From NCBI GenBank assembly GCA_963848355.1, contig CAWKDG010000012.1, positions 434,001 through 498,000 on the forward strand: a stretch of DNA of 64,000 nt, in the 5' to 3' direction. Shown here one piece after another: positions 40,804 to 50,487 of this stretch (positions within the stretch are counted from its first letter, which is position 1; every line of letters begins with the position of its first letter). A program made the position numbers and the translations under genes. The notes under the pieces were generated by a model. The model saw only the letters and a list, made by a program, of their open reading frames with translations. It was not told where the DNA came from and ran no database searches. Source of the stretch: CAWKDG01 sp963848355 (lineage in GTDB: Bacteria > Actinomycetota > Acidimicrobiia > Acidimicrobiales > UBA8190).

Positions 40804-42159
40804 TCAGGCCACGGCCTGGGGGTCCGAACCTTTCGCCACGGCGATCTCGCGCGGGGACAGGCGGTGGGACGGGAAGGCGATGACGATCATGGCCCCGACC
40901 AAGGCCACGAGCAACGACGCGGTGGTAAGGCTGGAGATGATCCCCGTACCCGATCCGAGACCGAGCAGCTTGACGGTGTCGTTGGCGGGCACGACAGAAA
41001 CGATGAGAGCGGGAAGGGCGGTCAGGGCCAGTACGACGGCCCGCGCCCCGCCCGCCCCGTCCCGCGGCGCGTCGCCATCGATCGTCCCGGCTCTGTCCGA
41101 CGCCGCCGTCCGATCGAGCACGAGAGCACAGAGCCGGTGCAGGACGGCGGCGAACGGCCAGGCGAGGACGAGGAGGTCGTAGTACTCGTGGGCCACCGAC
41201 AATATTGTGGCCAGGCCCAGCAGCAACACCACCGCCGGCCACAGCGGCCACCCCGGCCCTTGTGCGACACGGCCGATGACGAGCGCCACCACACCGACCA
41301 CGACCACGAACGCACCCACCTCGGCGGCGCCGCCCAGGTGCCCGTGCGTGTAGCGGGCGATGAGACTGAGCGCGTCGATGCGTCCTGACGACCCCGGAGC
41401 ATCCAGGGGGTTGTGGTCGGTGTACCGGAGGTTGTGGACCATGGCGCGCCACACCGACGCCAACGAGCCGGCGTTGATGCTGAGCCAGATCACGACAGGC
41501 AGGCTGGCGGCCACGAAGACGGCGACGCCGCGCAGCGCCACCGGCCATAGCCGACGGGCCAGGATGAGGGCGAGCAGCGGGAGTCCGAATGGGGGCTTTC
41601 CCATGGCACACGCCAGCGCCACAGCCGCCAGCCAGGGACGCCGCCGGACCTGGGACCACGCCACGTAGGTGAGCAGGGCGTAGAGAACGGTGGCCTGGCC
41701 CGTCTCCAGCGTGGCCCGTCCCGGGCGAGAGAGCACCAGGAAGGCCGTGACGACGACAACGGCCGGCCCGCGCAGACGGCGATCGAGGGCCCGGACGACG
41801 ACGAGGGCGATGGCGCCGAGACCGGCCAGATTGGCGACGAACCATATGCCCGACGCCACCGTGACGGGGAACAACCCGAAGAACACCGCCAACCACAGGT
41901 GGACGGGACCGTAGAGCGGGAACCATCCCTTCGAGAAGGCCTCGACCTGGTGCACGCCGTAGTAGCGCTCGAAACTGGCGATGTCGTAGGGATCCCGGCC
42001 GTGGAACATGGCCTGTCCGGGGTACCAGACGCTCAACCGGAAGTCTCCGCCGGTCGTGGCCGAGTGCACGACGGTGGCCACGGCGAGACCGAGGACGCCC
42101 AGCGCCAGGCACCAGCGCACGAGACGTCGTCGGCTGAGCCGGAGGGCGATCCCGATCAC
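40804..42159 (-). CDS. GT87/DUF2029-family membrane glycosyltransferase
   Basis: A 451-residue polytopic protein with about eleven helices. It has the GT-C pattern: an early extracytoplasmic loop with acidic residues (GGDFRLSVWYPGQAMFHGRDPYDI), FSKGWFPLYGP, and GKPPFGLPLLAL in the middle. Such enzymes (PimE relatives) use polyprenyl-phosphate mannose or similar donors outside the membrane. It is the last gene of the minus-strand polysaccharide cluster, 78 bp after the BY-kinase gene. The start is GTG, with no clear Shine-Dalgarno sequence. Confidence 0.82.
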   Translation of the reverse strand: MIGIALRLSRRRLVRWCLALGVLGLAVATVVHSATTGGDFRLSVWYPGQAMFHGRDPYDIASFERYYGVHQVEAFSKGWFPLYGPVHLWLAVFFGLFPVTVASGIWFVANLAGLGAIALVVVRALDRRLRGPAVVVVTAFLVLSRPGRATLETGQATVLYALLTYVAWSQVRRRPWLAAVALACAMGKPPFGLPLLALILARRLWPVALRGVAVFVAASLPVVIWLSINAGSLASVWRAMVHNLRYTDHNPLDAPGSSGRIDALSLIARYTHGHLGGAAEVGAFVVVVGVVALVIGRVAQGPGWPLWPAVVLLLGLATILSVAHEYYDLLVLAWPFAAVLHRLCALVLDRTAASDRAGTIDGDAPRDGAGGARAVVLALTALPALIVSVVPANDTVKLLGLGSGTGIISSLTTASLLVALVGAMIVIAFPSHRLSPREIAVAKGSDPQAVA

Positions 42160-42237
42160 GGGACCGGTCAGCGGGTGGGGGCCGGCGCAGCCCTGCCCCG
42201 ACGGACGGTCACGGCCACAGACCGCCCTATGACCGCG

Positions 42238-43815
42238 TCACCACTCGGGTTGGCGCCGTCGCGGTTCGTTCTCGGCCGCTCCGTTGGTTCCTCGACCGCC
42301 GGGATCGTCAGGGCCGGTCCCCGCCGACGGGGACCGGAAGACCGGTGGCCGCGCCGCTCCCCCCCGCCGACCGGAATGACGACCGACGGGCTGGACGGGC
42401 CGGTCGGCGGCGGGCGGGGCGCTCAACCACCGGGACCGGGCCACGGCGCTCGGTGGAGGCTCGCCCGGGACCGGCGTCGGAGCGGTGACCGGGGGAACCA
42501 GCTGGCTGTCCTCTTTGCCGTAGTAGCCGTACTGGTAGCTACCGGCCCGACGACGGCGCCGGGTGCGGTTGAGCACCACGCCGATGACGTTGGCCCCGGC
42601 ACCGTCGAGCCGCAGCAGGCATTGCTGGAGCCGATCGGGATGCAGGCGTCGCGTGTCGACGACCACGACCACCATGTCCACCATGGCGGCGATCAACACT
42701 GTCTCCGCCACCCCGATCATGGGCGGGCAGTCGACGATGACGGTCTGCTGGCGCTCTCGCAGGCTGTGCAGCAGCGGAGGGAGGTAAGCCGACACCACGT
42801 CGGCCGGGTGCTGCGACGGGATCCCGGCCGGGACCACCTCGAGATTGGGGTTGGTCGTCTTCGACGCATGGCGCAGCGCGTCGGCCGCCCCCCCGCTGGC
42901 CAGACCCGGTCCGAAGGGTACTTCGAGCTCGAGGTGCAGCATGGGCTTGCGCAGGTCGGAGTCGACGGCGGTGATGGGGCGGCCTTCGGCCGCCAACACC
43001 CAGGCCATGTTGGCCACCACCGACGTCTTGCCCTCGGACGGGTCGCACGACGTCACGGCGATCGACGTGGGGCCGCCGTCGGGAATGCTCAGGAGCAGGT
43101 TGCTCCGCAGCTCCTGGAAGGCCTCCATCACCATCGGCTGGCGCCCCAGGACGAAGAGGCTCGAGGGCCGGATGTTCCCGCTCATGACACGGGGGATCTC
43201 ACCGAGGACCGTGGCGCCGATCCGCTCCTTCAACTCGGTGACCCGGCTGAAGCGACGCCGTACCCCGGCGGACGCCAGGCCGGCGAACACGGCGAAGATG
43301 ACCCCGAAACCGACGGCGGCGAAGAGAATGGGCTTGGTCGGATTGGCCGGGCTGGTGGGTGGCGTGGCCGGCAGGATCTGCTTCGTCAAGTACAGACCGT
43401 TGTTCCCCTGCAGGGTGACGACCTGGTTGGCCACGGCATTGGCGAAGGCGGCGGCCACCTCGGGGTTGGTGGCCTTCACGCTGATCGTGAGGACGTCGGT
43501 GGCGGGGGGCGCCGTGGCGGTGACCGAGACGTCGGCATTGGTGTCGGCCGCAGGGATCAGGGGCGAGTTGCGAGCGGCCGACAGGGTGCTGCTGTCCGTG
43601 GCCTCGGTGGGCAGCAGGAGCAGCTCGTACTGGATGACAGCGATCGACGCCGAGGGATTGGCGGTCGTCGGTCTCAGAACCAACTGGGTCGACGCCTGGT
43701 ACTGCTTGGCCGGCAGGTAGGCCGACGCACCACCGGCGGCGGCGCAGACGACGAAGGCCAGGAAGACGACGACGAAGTTCTGTCGCAGGTCGCGCAGCAG
43801 CTGGCGGATGTCCAC
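42238..43815 (-). CDS. Wzz-domain / BY-kinase fusion (polysaccharide co-polymerase and tyrosine kinase)
   Basis: The 525-residue protein joins a chain-length determinant part to a bacterial tyrosine kinase. Two membrane helices (about 14-34 and 163-185) flank an extracytoplasmic domain. The cytoplasmic kinase has Walker A CDPSEGKTS (257-265), Walker A' AVDSDLRK (283-290) and Walker B TVIVDCPP (about 356-363). After it comes a tyrosine cluster YQYGYYGK (about 425-432) and a long Pro/Arg-rich tail. It should control chain length and export through cyclic phosphorylation, opposed by the phosphatase at 54,851. It lies 4 bp after the O-antigen ligase gene. Confidence 0.92.
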   Translation of the reverse strand: MDIRQLLRDLRQNFVVVFLAFVVCAAAGGASAYLPAKQYQASTQLVLRPTTANPSASIAVIQYELLLLPTEATDSSTLSAARNSPLIPAADTNADVSVTATAPPATDVLTISVKATNPEVAAAFANAVANQVVTLQGNNGLYLTKQILPATPPTSPANPTKPILFAAVGFGVIFAVFAGLASAGVRRRFSRVTELKERIGATVLGEIPRVMSGNIRPSSLFVLGRQPMVMEAFQELRSNLLLSIPDGGPTSIAVTSCDPSEGKTSVVANMAWVLAAEGRPITAVDSDLRKPMLHLELEVPFGPGLASGGAADALRHASKTTNPNLEVVPAGIPSQHPADVVSAYLPPLLHSLRERQQTVIVDCPPMIGVAETVLIAAMVDMVVVVVDTRRLHPDRLQQCLLRLDGAGANVIGVVLNRTRRRRRAGSYQYGYYGKEDSQLVPPVTAPTPVPGEPPPSAVARSRWLSAPPAADRPVQPVGRHSGRRGGAARPPVFRSPSAGTGPDDPGGRGTNGAAENEPRRRQPEW

Positions 43816-43819
43816 GGTC

Positions 43820-45226
43820 TCAGACCTCCCCGTAGGCGTGCGTCCGGCTCAAGGCCAGGCGCGTCCCGCCCGTCGACGTGACGGCGCTGCGCAGCATGCC
43901 GAGGGAGAGTCCGAGCATGGTGGCGAGGCGGTATTTCTCGAAGATGGACTCGACCATGCCCTTGGCCACGAAACCCACGACCACGGCCACCAGGGCCAGG
44001 GCCAGGACGGCGACCATCCGGTCCGGGTGGAGTCGCCAGACCACGAGCCCGTCGAACACGGAAAAGGCCAGGGCCAGGACGAACAGGCCCAGGCCGATGA
44101 GGCCGGCCCGCATCCAGAGGTCGATTCCGATGTTCTCGGTCACGTCGGTCATTGAGAAGATATTCGGCCCCGGGTTGTAGTAACTGAACTCGACGCCGAG
44201 ACCATTGCCGATGAAGGGGTGCTGGCGGATGAGGGAGAAGGCCACCGCCCACTTGCTAGCACGGTCCTCGGCCGACTCGATCTTGGCCTGGGCATCGAAG
44301 GTCTTGGTGATCGTGGAACTGAGGGGCAGCTGGACGGGCTTCTGGTTCTCGACCGCCGGGACCACGGCCACCGTCAGCACCACTCCGACGACCGCCAGGG
44401 CGCTGAGCAGGACTTCCGCCGACCTGACGCGGAGGCGACGACGCGCCGTGGTGCCTGTGGCCACCACGAGAATCACCGTCACGGACGCTCCCAGCATGAT
44501 GAGCACGGCCCGCTGGTCGGTGAAGAACGGGCTGATCAGGAGTGGAACGCAGGCCAGGAGGGTAGGCCGGCTCCGCTTCTCCTTGGCCAGTTCCAGCATC
44601 AGCCCGATGAGACCGATGGCGGCGAAGATCGTGGCGGCGTCGCTGCCGTCCACCCCGAAGTCAGGGAGCGGAAGGAGGGGCAGGTGGATGGCATATTCCT
44701 TGTGGGCGATGGACATGGCGACGACCACGGCGGCCAGGACGCCGGACCATCGCACCAGGCGTTCGAGGGCTCGCCCCTCGAAGAAGCGTTGGATGGGCAC
44801 GCCGGCGGCCAGTGCATAGCCAGCGACGACGTAGATGATCACCTTTCCCTCGTAGGGGATCTGGGTGGTGTCGTTGTGCCTGAGGACCCCCTCCACCAGC
44901 GCCACGGCGATCCAGGCGCCGAACGCCAGCCACAGAAGGGGCGGCCCCCCCACCCGGGTGGCGCGTCCCCGGACGACCAGGCGGGCCAGCAGGGCGAGAG
45001 TGATGATGACCTCGGGGAGCCGGAACTCGAAGGCCCCGCTGCCCGGATGGAAGATGTCGCGGGGCATGTTGTCCTGGTTCTCGTACAGAGTGGCCTCGAG
45101 GACCAGCATGCCGAGCAGCAGGAGCACCGCGTTCTGCTCCTTGCCCATCCGCTCCCAGCGGACGAACACGCCCAGGAGCACGGCAGCCGCGATCGCCGCT
45201 ACGAGAAGGATGGCTGCCTGGATCAT
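43820..45226 (-). CDS. O-antigen ligase/polymerase family (Wzy-like) membrane protein
   Basis: A 468-residue protein with about eleven membrane helices. The Wzy_C region is at about 270-400: a long outer loop (VENQKPVQLPLSSTITKTFD) and FSLIRQHPFIGNGLGVEF with the family HPxxGxG motif. It would polymerise lipid-linked repeat units or ligate glycans outside the membrane. It is coupled by overlaps of 4 bp to the GT4 gene upstream and 4 bp spacing to the BY-kinase gene downstream. Confidence 0.88.
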   Translation of the reverse strand: MIQAAILLVAAIAAAVLLGVFVRWERMGKEQNAVLLLLGMLVLEATLYENQDNMPRDIFHPGSGAFEFRLPEVIITLALLARLVVRGRATRVGGPPLLWLAFGAWIAVALVEGVLRHNDTTQIPYEGKVIIYVVAGYALAAGVPIQRFFEGRALERLVRWSGVLAAVVVAMSIAHKEYAIHLPLLPLPDFGVDGSDAATIFAAIGLIGLMLELAKEKRSRPTLLACVPLLISPFFTDQRAVLIMLGASVTVILVVATGTTARRRLRVRSAEVLLSALAVVGVVLTVAVVPAVENQKPVQLPLSSTITKTFDAQAKIESAEDRASKWAVAFSLIRQHPFIGNGLGVEFSYYNPGPNIFSMTDVTENIGIDLWMRAGLIGLGLFVLALAFSVFDGLVVWRLHPDRMVAVLALALVAVVVGFVAKGMVESIFEKYRLATMLGLSLGMLRSAVTSTGGTRLALSRTHAYGEV

Positions 45227-46362
45227 CGGGATACGGCCTCCAGCAGCGGGGCCAGCGCGCCGTCCCAGGAATGGTCGGCGGCGACTGCGTCGTGGCCCGC
45301 CCTACCCATATCGGCGGCCGCGCCGGGGTGCTTGAGGAGCTCCGCCAGCGCATCCGCTATTCCGGCGGCGTCGTCGGCCACCACCACACCGCGTCCCACC
45401 AGGTCCTCGAGTCCGTCGACCCCGATCGAGGTGGCCACCACGGGCCGGCCCGTCCCGAGCGCCTCGAGGAGCTTCAGGCGTGTGCCACCCCCTGATCGCA
45501 GGGGAGCGACGGCGACGCGTGTCTGGGCCAGGTAGGGACGAACGTCCGCCACGGTACCGGACACATCGATCGTGGGCGATGCCAGGGCCCGCACCGCCGG
45601 CGTCGGGTCACGGCCCACGAGGAGCAGACGCGCCTCCGGCACCTGGAGCTGGACCAGGGGCCAGATCTCTCGCCCGAGCCAGAGGGCGGCGTCGGTGTTG
45701 GGGGCCCAGCTCATGGTGGCGACGAAGGCCACGGTGGGTGAAGGCGACTCGGGGAGGGGCTCGGGGGTGTCGATGCCGTTGGGGCACACCACGATGGCAC
45801 GGGCCGGCGCCGGCAGACGGTTCCGCTCGCGCTCGCTCACCACGACCACCGTGTCGAACGACCGTAACGCCCGGCGTTCGACGGCGCGCAAGGCGGCCGC
45901 TTCGAGATGGAAGGGAACCGACCACGGCAGTCGACGCGCCCGTGCGTAGCTCGCCGCCAGCTCCGACTCGACGTTGTGCAGATCCAGGACCCGCACGGTG
46001 GCCGCCACGCCGTCGGCGAACGGGGCCATCTGCGCATACTCGACCTGGAGAAGATCGAGCCGCGCACCGGCGGCGGTGCGCCGCACCTCGTCGGCCAGTC
46101 GCCTGCTCCAGAAGCGACCGGCGGAGATGCTCCTCGTCCGGGCCAGGCCGCGTGAGGCGCCCACGATCCCGCTGTTCCACGGAACGGCCCGCACCTCCAC
46201 GCCGAGCTTCTCGAGGCCGGAGATGTCGGCCTTCCCGTCGTCGTAGGCGCACAGAACGAGCTCGGCCCGCTCGGCCAACCGCCGGGCGATGGCCAGGGAG
46301 CGCTGCTTTCCCCCCGAGTCGTCGGGCAACGGCACGAACTTCGTGACCATGAGGGCTCTCAC
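45223..46362 (-). CDS. Family 4 glycosyltransferase
   Basis: The protein (379 residues from GTG 46362) has a GT-B fold. Its N-terminal half has VTKFVPLPDDSGGKQRSLAIARRLAER and VRVLDLHNVESELAA; its C-terminal half has VAFVATMSWAPNTDAALWL, VAPLRSGGGTRLKLLEALGTGRPVVATSIGVDGLE. This resembles the Glyco_trans_1_4 subgroup found in exopolysaccharide operons. The start overlaps the previous GT4 stop by 4 bp (GTGA); a longer frame upstream is an artefact. Confidence 0.88.
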   Translation of the reverse strand: MRALMVTKFVPLPDDSGGKQRSLAIARRLAERAELVLCAYDDGKADISGLEKLGVEVRAVPWNSGIVGASRGLARTRSISAGRFWSRRLADEVRRTAAGARLDLLQVEYAQMAPFADGVAATVRVLDLHNVESELAASYARARRLPWSVPFHLEAAALRAVERRALRSFDTVVVVSERERNRLPAPARAIVVCPNGIDTPEPLPESPSPTVAFVATMSWAPNTDAALWLGREIWPLVQLQVPEARLLLVGRDPTPAVRALASPTIDVSGTVADVRPYLAQTRVAVAPLRSGGGTRLKLLEALGTGRPVVATSIGVDGLEDLVGRGVVVADDAAGIADALAELLKHPGAAADMGRAGHDAVAADHSWDGALAPLLEAVSR

Positions 46363-47570
46363 CGACCTGGCTCCGCCGCCGGGTCGGGGGGTTCGTGGAT
46401 CAGGCGCCGGTACAGCGAGGCCATCTCGTCGGCGAAGTGGTCGATCCCGTGGGCCGCCTCGGCGATGAGGCGGCCGCGGCGGGCCATCTCCGCCGACTGC
46501 TCGGGCTCGGCGATCACCCGTTCGATCGCCCTCGTCATGGCGTCGGGGTCTCCACAGGGGACGAGCAGCGCGTTGTCCCCGTCGGTCAGGAAGTCGCTGA
46601 CCCCTCCCGAGCTCGTGGCGACGACGGGCACACCCGTCGCCTGGGCCTCCAGGACGCCCAGGCCGAAAGGCTCGGCCACCGACGCGTTCACGAGGACGTC
46701 GAGCGCCCGGAGTGTCTCGGGAACGTCCTCCATCCGGCCGACGAAGCGGGCCCGGTCGCCGAGCAGGCGCTCGGCGTCGGCCTTCAGGCGGTCGAGGTAC
46801 GCGCCCGAATCGAATCCGGGGCTCCCGATGACGACGAGATGCGTGCGCGCCGCCGGCCCCCGCAGGGCGGCGACGGCCCGCACCACGAGGTCCACCCCCT
46901 TCTCGGGATCGATCCGGCCCACGATGCCGACCAGGGGATCGGTCGGCGACGACGTGAGCCGTCGACGCATGTCGGGATCGCGCGGCCCGGGCCGGAAACG
47001 GTCGAGCTCGACGGCCGGGACCATGATGCGCAGCCGACTGGTGCCGAGGGGCCCCACACAGTCGGCCACGGCATGGCTCACCGCCACTGCGGCCGACGAC
47101 AGACGCGCGGCGGCGGTGAGGACCCGTCGGCCCATTCCCGGCCGCACGATGTCGTGCAGGTCGAGCACCACCGGTCGACGCACCAGCCGACCGGCGACGG
47201 CACAGTCGAGGTGGGTCCACAGACTGCTCGAGTGGATGATGTCGACGTGCCGGCCCATCCGGGCGATCGCCCGCACCGATCGGACCGACGCCGCCATTTC
47301 CGTCACAAGTTGACCGGCCGGGGGCCGTCCCTGGCCGTCGTCTCCCCGGATGCCCCGACGGTCCGGGATGGCGAGCGGGAGGTGGCGGAGACCCATCTTC
47401 GTCCATTGCTCTTCCAGGTCACCACCGGGAGGTGAGGCCATGACCAGGTCGACTCCACGTTCGGCGAGCGGCGCGGCGAGAGCCATGATGGCGAACTCGG
47501 CACCCCACACCTGGCGCGAGTTGCTCACCTCGGCGACCTGCAGTCGCCCCCCGCTCCTCACCCGGCTCAC
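46359..47570 (-). CDS. Family 4 glycosyltransferase
   Basis: A 403-residue GT-B enzyme from GTG 47570. It has LQVAEVSNSRQVWGAEFAIMALA near the start, VDIIHSSSLWTHLD, LVGIVGRIDPEKGVDLVVRA in the donor domain and the sugar-nucleotide motif EPFGLGVLEAQATGVPVVATSSGG. The 4-bp overlaps with both neighbours place it in a tightly coupled series of three GT4 genes. Donor and acceptor are unknown. Confidence 0.88.
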   Translation of the reverse strand: MSRVRSGGRLQVAEVSNSRQVWGAEFAIMALAAPLAERGVDLVMASPPGGDLEEQWTKMGLRHLPLAIPDRRGIRGDDGQGRPPAGQLVTEMAASVRSVRAIARMGRHVDIIHSSSLWTHLDCAVAGRLVRRPVVLDLHDIVRPGMGRRVLTAAARLSSAAVAVSHAVADCVGPLGTSRLRIMVPAVELDRFRPGPRDPDMRRRLTSSPTDPLVGIVGRIDPEKGVDLVVRAVAALRGPAARTHLVVIGSPGFDSGAYLDRLKADAERLLGDRARFVGRMEDVPETLRALDVLVNASVAEPFGLGVLEAQATGVPVVATSSGGVSDFLTDGDNALLVPCGDPDAMTRAIERVIAEPEQSAEMARRGRLIAEAAHGIDHFADEMASLYRRLIHEPPDPAAEPGR

Positions 47571-48784
47571 GAAGCGATCTTCGCCCGACGGTGAGCGGCC
47601 CGTGCCCCGGCCCGGCGACGGTCCCGGCGGTGGGTGCCGGCGCGCACCCGGCGGTCGATGACGTCGCCATAGACGGCCAACGTGGCCAGGGCCGTGCCGC
47701 GCCCGCCGGGCAGGGGCGGCGGCGGGAGCCCGGGATCGCTCAGCGCTTCCACAAGGGCGTCGGCCCAGGCCCCGGCGTCCAGGTCGACGACGAGACCGGC
47801 ACCGGTCCGGCGGACCTCGTCGCCCAGTGACGGCGAGGCGAGGACCGGGGTGCCGGCGGCGACACCGCGATGGAGGATCCCGGAGTGCGAGCCGTGACGA
47901 TACGGAAGCACGAGGACGTCGGGGGCGGCGGCCCACGACTCGAACTCGTCCTCGGCGATGAACCCCCGCCGGACCTCGACACCCTCGAGGCGCTCGAGGC
48001 GGTCCAACTCGTCGCACCGGTACGGCTCGCCCACGACCAGGAGCCTCGCCCGCGGAACCCGGGCCGTCACCCGGGGCCAGGCGTCGGCCAGCAGCCCGAT
48101 CCCCTTGTAGGGCCGGATGAGCCCGAGGAGCAAGGCCGTCGGGCGGTCGTCGAGGCCGAGACGCCGGCGGGCTTCGGCCTCCGGCACCGCCGGTCCGCCC
48201 AGGGCCAGGTCGACGGGGACGACGTAGACGGGAACCCCCGGGGCCCACGTCTCGACGAGTCGGCGTGGCCCGTCGCTGTGGATGATCACGGCGTCGGCCG
48301 CCCGCCACCGTCGGGCCTGACGCCGCAGTGCCTTCGCTCCGCCGTCGAGGGGCTCGGGATCGTGCGCCGTGACGACCACGGGGACGCGACGGGCGAGGGC
48401 GGCCAGGGCCAGGTGGTCGAGGCCGGTGACCACCTCCGTCTGCACGTGGACGACGTCACAGCGGGCCCGCAGGACGGCCCGACCGAGCAGGACCGTCGAC
48501 GGTCCGATCTCGGCCAGCCGACGCCCGAGCACACGGAGACGGGCTGCACCGGTGACATCCGGGCCCCACCACCGGTCGGCCAGCGCCAGTCCGGGGTCGG
48601 CCAGCCCCTGCGGTGCCGCCAGCGACACCACGGCGCCCTCGTGCCGGAGGGCGGCCCGCAGGCGATCGGAATAGCGGGCGATGCCGCCCCGGTTCGACAC
48701 GTCCACCAGGAGCACCCGCAGGGGACCGGGGGACGGCCCCTCGTGCGGTCGGCTCGCCGTCGGGCTGTTCGCCGCATCGACCAC
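47567..48784 (-). CDS. Family 4 glycosyltransferase
   Basis: A 405-residue GT4 from GTG 48784: LRVLLVDVSNRGGIARYSDRLRAAL near the start, VVHVQTEVVTGLDHLAL, LLLGLIRPYKGIGLLADA in the donor domain and GVAAGTPVLASPSLGDEV at the end. The ESFG-type glutamate motif is replaced by HGSHSGILHRGVAAG. GTG 48784 has TACTGT five bases upstream; a longer start at 48910 would add 42 low-complexity residues. It probably starts a transcript of eight genes running to 40,804. Confidence 0.85.
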   Translation of the reverse strand: MVDAANSPTASRPHEGPSPGPLRVLLVDVSNRGGIARYSDRLRAALRHEGAVVSLAAPQGLADPGLALADRWWGPDVTGAARLRVLGRRLAEIGPSTVLLGRAVLRARCDVVHVQTEVVTGLDHLALAALARRVPVVVTAHDPEPLDGGAKALRRQARRWRAADAVIIHSDGPRRLVETWAPGVPVYVVPVDLALGGPAVPEAEARRRLGLDDRPTALLLGLIRPYKGIGLLADAWPRVTARVPRARLLVVGEPYRCDELDRLERLEGVEVRRGFIAEDEFESWAAAPDVLVLPYRHGSHSGILHRGVAAGTPVLASPSLGDEVRRTGAGLVVDLDAGAWADALVEALSDPGLPPPPLPGGRGTALATLAVYGDVIDRRVRAGTHRRDRRRAGARAAHRRAKIAS

Positions 48785-48930
48785 GGTCAACAGTAACGCG
48801 GTCTTTTGACCACCATCAGTGGTAATTGCCGTCGGATGGGGGTCGGGGGCGTAGGGGGCGGGACCATGGGCGTCGGGCACGATCCTGCCCGACCGGAGCC
48901 CGACGCGCACGCTCCACCGGCCGCCTGCGA
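48785..48930. promoter_or_regulatory. Promoter region of the GT4-Wzy-kinase transcript with an inverted repeat
   Basis: The 146-bp gap holds ACCAC-CATCA-GTGGT (48809-48823), a perfect 5-bp inverted repeat about 25 bp upstream of the GT4 start, and TACTGT just before the GTG. It separates the GT4 series from the upstream GT39 gene. Confidence 0.35.
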
Positions 48931-50487
48931 TCAGACCGGCTCACCGGTCCCGGCATACAGAACGACCTGCACGCCGTGGAAGACCCGGGTGTTCACGGGC
49001 GCCAGGCCGGCCGATCGCAGCCCGGCGAGCAGCGCCCGCTCCCCGCCCGGGTTCAGCTGCTGCTGACTGAGCACCACCCAGACGCGGTCGTGGCCCGTCA
49101 CGGCCGTCTCGATGCCCCTGGCGCTGACACCGATGGACGAGTCGTAGCGCAACGCGTCGGTCGACCATGAGCCGGCCGGGAACAGGGGCTGGACGCGGTC
49201 CCCGGCGCCGTCCTTCACGACGTACCACTGGAAAGGGATGCGCGTGTACGGGGCGAAGATCACCACGCCGTCGCCCGGTCGGGACCGGTCGGTGACCGAG
49301 ACCACCGCCCCCCTCCAGTCCTGCGAGGACCCGTGGGCGATCAACACTCCGAGCCCGAGGCCCGACGCGATCACCAGCGCCGCGACCGCCGCCATGGTCC
49401 GGCCCCGCGTCAGGCGGGACAGGCCGTAGGAGACGAGCATGACGAAGGGCGGGAGGCAGATCACGAGATAGCGCAGAACGAGCAACGGCTTGTAGACGAG
49501 GGACAGCAGCACGACGGCGGCGACGGGAACCACCAACCAGCACAGCGCGAAGAGCACCGGCCATCGGTCCACGTCGGTCTGCGTCAGACCGCGTCGGCGC
49601 ACGACGGCGACCACGGCGTCGGCGAGGACGACGGCGAGGACGACGGCGGCGCTCAGCACCGGGTGCGGCACGTCGGCGCGCACCGTGGTGAAGATCTTCC
49701 CGGCGCTCGAGCCGGCGGCCCAGTTGACACCGGCGCTGTCGGTGGCACGGATCAGGAGCGCGAGGGGGACGAGGAGGAGACCGAGTCCGACGGCGGTGGG
49801 GACGAGGCGGCGCCAGGGCACACGGCGGGGCGGCAGAAAGGCGAGCGACGCGCCGTGGGCCAGAGGCACGAGCGCGGCCCAGAAGTTGGCGTAGGCGGCC
49901 AGTGCCGACACGAGGGCGTAGGCCACCCACACTCCGGAGCCCGACGGCTCCCGTATGCCGCGGACGAACAGGGCGGACGAGGCCGAGACGAGGAGAAGAC
50001 TGAGCGCGTAGCCCCGCGCGTCCTGCGCGAACATGACCACGAGGGGATCCACGGCGAGGAGCAGCCCGCAGATGAGGGCGGTCCGCCGGTCGAAGAGGCG
50101 GCGGGCCACGACCATGACGACGCCCAGTGCGCCGACGCTGGCCAGAACCGACAAGGTCCGGACGGTCGCCTCGGTACCGGCGATGTGTCCCACCGTCCCC
50201 GACGTGAGCCACACCCAGACCCGCAGCAGCAGGTAGTAGAGCGACATGTTCGCTTCGCGGTGCAAGACCGTCTGCGTGAAGATGTGCCAGGGCGAGTAGG
50301 CCAACGCGGTGCTGACGCTCTCGTCGAGTGACAGACTGTCCCGGCCGACGGAGACGATGGAGACGAGAAAACCGACGGCCAGGACCACGCCCCCGGCCGG
50401 CACTCTCCACGACTTCGGCGGGTGGGTGTGACCGGCGCCGGCGGCACCGGGGCTCACGTCAGGAGCCCGGTGCACGACCGTCGTCAT
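48931..50487 (-). CDS. Polytopic glycosyltransferase (GT39/PMT-like, GT-C fold)
   Basis: A 518-residue membrane protein with about eleven helices. The first loop has SLSLDESVSTALAYSPWHIF, whose Asp-Glu pair matches the catalytic DE of GT-C transferases. ATVRTLSVLASVGALGVVMVVARRLF and MFAQDARGYALSLLLV (the family ARxY region) follow, and a soluble domain is at about 400-518. It would use polyprenyl-phosphate sugars outside the membrane. The ATG overlaps the sugar-transferase stop (ATGA). Confidence 0.85.
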   Translation of the reverse strand: MTTVVHRAPDVSPGAAGAGHTHPPKSWRVPAGGVVLAVGFLVSIVSVGRDSLSLDESVSTALAYSPWHIFTQTVLHREANMSLYYLLLRVWVWLTSGTVGHIAGTEATVRTLSVLASVGALGVVMVVARRLFDRRTALICGLLLAVDPLVVMFAQDARGYALSLLLVSASSALFVRGIREPSGSGVWVAYALVSALAAYANFWAALVPLAHGASLAFLPPRRVPWRRLVPTAVGLGLLLVPLALLIRATDSAGVNWAAGSSAGKIFTTVRADVPHPVLSAAVVLAVVLADAVVAVVRRRGLTQTDVDRWPVLFALCWLVVPVAAVVLLSLVYKPLLVLRYLVICLPPFVMLVSYGLSRLTRGRTMAAVAALVIASGLGLGVLIAHGSSQDWRGAVVSVTDRSRPGDGVVIFAPYTRIPFQWYVVKDGAGDRVQPLFPAGSWSTDALRYDSSIGVSARGIETAVTGHDRVWVVLSQQQLNPGGERALLAGLRSAGLAPVNTRVFHGVQVVLYAGTGEPV